Shown here one piece after another: positions 63,151-64,000 of a stretch of 64,000 bases of DNA. The position numbers and the translations under genes were made by a program. The notes beneath the pieces were generated by a model. That model searched no databases. It was not told where the DNA came from and saw only the letters and a program-made list of their open reading frames with translations. Origin of the DNA: Rhyacichthys aspro (lineage: Eukaryota > Chordata > Actinopteri > Gobiiformes > Rhyacichthyidae); assembly GCA_036850595.1 (NCBI GenBank), contig CM072168.1, positions 17,289,982 to 17,353,981 on the forward strand. The letters are read 5' to 3'. Each line of letters opens with the position of its first letter. The stretch's first letter is position 1.

Positions 63151-64000
63151 CACACCCTCTTACGCTGCCAAACTCAAAATGATGGTTACTGTGTAAAACT
63201 GAGGAACTATATATTATATATAATGAATAAAATATTAAGAGGGAGACATCTGGTAAATAAACTAACTGTTCCAATGATACGAGTCTCTCTAGAAGTAAAC
63301 AAAGTGTTTTAGCCTACAACATCTGGGGTTATATGTGCTCATGTCAAACATTTAATTTGTAGTTCGTTTCTAGGCTATATTTGTTGTATGTCATGTAATT
63401 ACAAACATTAAAGTAGTCCGACATGTTTTCAGTCAACTCCAGAGCTTCAGATAACAAAGGGTTTGTTGGGAGTGCCGTAAGCATTAACGCTCACTCTCCG
63501 TGAGTCACGTGATTTCTGTTGACAATCATGGCAAACAAACCCACGCTTCAAACTCCGTGAACCACGTGATTCTCAGTGAGGACACTTCCTTGTTCCGTGC
63601 AGCTTTATCAGAGCTTTGTGTTCTGCTTTATTACCAATGTCAATAAGGAGCCTTTGCATTTAATGACCAGCATATTATCCAACTTAATTTAAGGTTATAT
63701 TTAAGGTTTTAATTTATATTTAAGGTTTCCAGTTTTTCCAGTATTACACTATTACACTATAACTTATACTACTAATTTGACAATAAACACAACAAACTAC
63801 TCTTTTTTTAGCTCCATTAATTCAAATGTTAGAACAACACACTGGCATTTTTAATTGTTCCCCAGACCATTTTAGTGTGTCTCTTAAAGACCCCCAGGCT
63901 CAGTGTGCTCTGAATAATCAGTGGGACCTCTGTGCATCTGTCCATCACTGTGACCTGCCAATAACAGCAGAGCCTCAAGCCCTGGTCCCACACTTTTCCA
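63151..64000. other. Upstream flank of the STAT pair, no gene seen
   Basis: Apart from the E-box pair, this stretch is AT-rich and shows no exon with splice signals or family similarity. A stat4 gene, if present in this genome next to the pair, is not within the window. Confidence 0.5.
63500..63580. promoter_or_regulatory. Upstream pair of CACGTG elements
   Basis: Two further copies of the CACGTGATT(T)CT motif lie at 63506-63511 and 63563-63568, about 430-490 bases upstream of the proximal E-box of the right STAT1-like gene. The second copy reads cacgtgattctc, as in the proximal promoters, but then diverges from the palindrome (agtgag), so no TTC-N4-GAA site is formed. Confidence 0.35.

Overview
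The window looks like teleost fish nuclear DNA. It has AT-rich intergenic and intronic sequence, intron-rich vertebrate genes, fish-type transposon debris, and the vertebrate neighbourhood in which glutaminase (GLS) faces STAT1 tail to tail. Four protein-coding genes can be supported. No rRNA, CRISPR array or bacterial feature is visible, and no intact tRNA gene was found; the only tRNA-like signal is a SINE head.

Layout. Bases 1-9.8 kb hold no gene I can support; they carry a long poly-G block (6.37-6.79 kb, probably an assembly or base-calling artefact) and a tRNA-derived SINE head (7.3 kb). At 10.36-11.44 kb (+) a single coding exon encodes a 357-residue leucine-rich-repeat type I membrane protein. 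From 15.06 to 45.42 kb (+) lies gls, the mitochondrial glutaminase. I could place 18 exons of the long (KGA-type, 640 aa) form plus the alternative terminal exon of the short GAC form (573 aa) at 35.96-36.11 kb. Its introns carry a 61-bp minisatellite, a four-copy dispersed repeat, a MITE-like element with 24-bp terminal inverted repeats, and a decayed LINE reverse-transcriptase fragment. The gls 3' UTR appears to end near 47.5 kb.

On the opposite strand follow two tandem STAT1-like genes, each with 23 coding exons: the left copy (48.31-54.92 kb, 736 or 746 aa) and the right copy (56.43-62.21 kb, 756 aa, with a 5' UTR exon near 62.92-63.01 kb). Human has GLS-STAT1-STAT4 in this order, but here both copies are STAT1-like in the SH2 and tail regions. 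They share intron phases, a duplicated promoter block and a near-identical exon 15. They differ in the N-terminal domain (Trp37 replaced by Cys in the left copy), the phosphotyrosine tail and one splice donor.

Functionally, gls makes glutamate from glutamine in mitochondria, and the STAT1-like genes encode cytokine/interferon-responsive transcription factors. They are neighbours by conserved synteny, not by shared pathway. The STAT pair, which appears to be diverging while parts are homogenised, is the most interesting content. All exon boundaries were read by eye from splice signals, reading-frame continuity and remembered human protein sequences; no alignment program was run.
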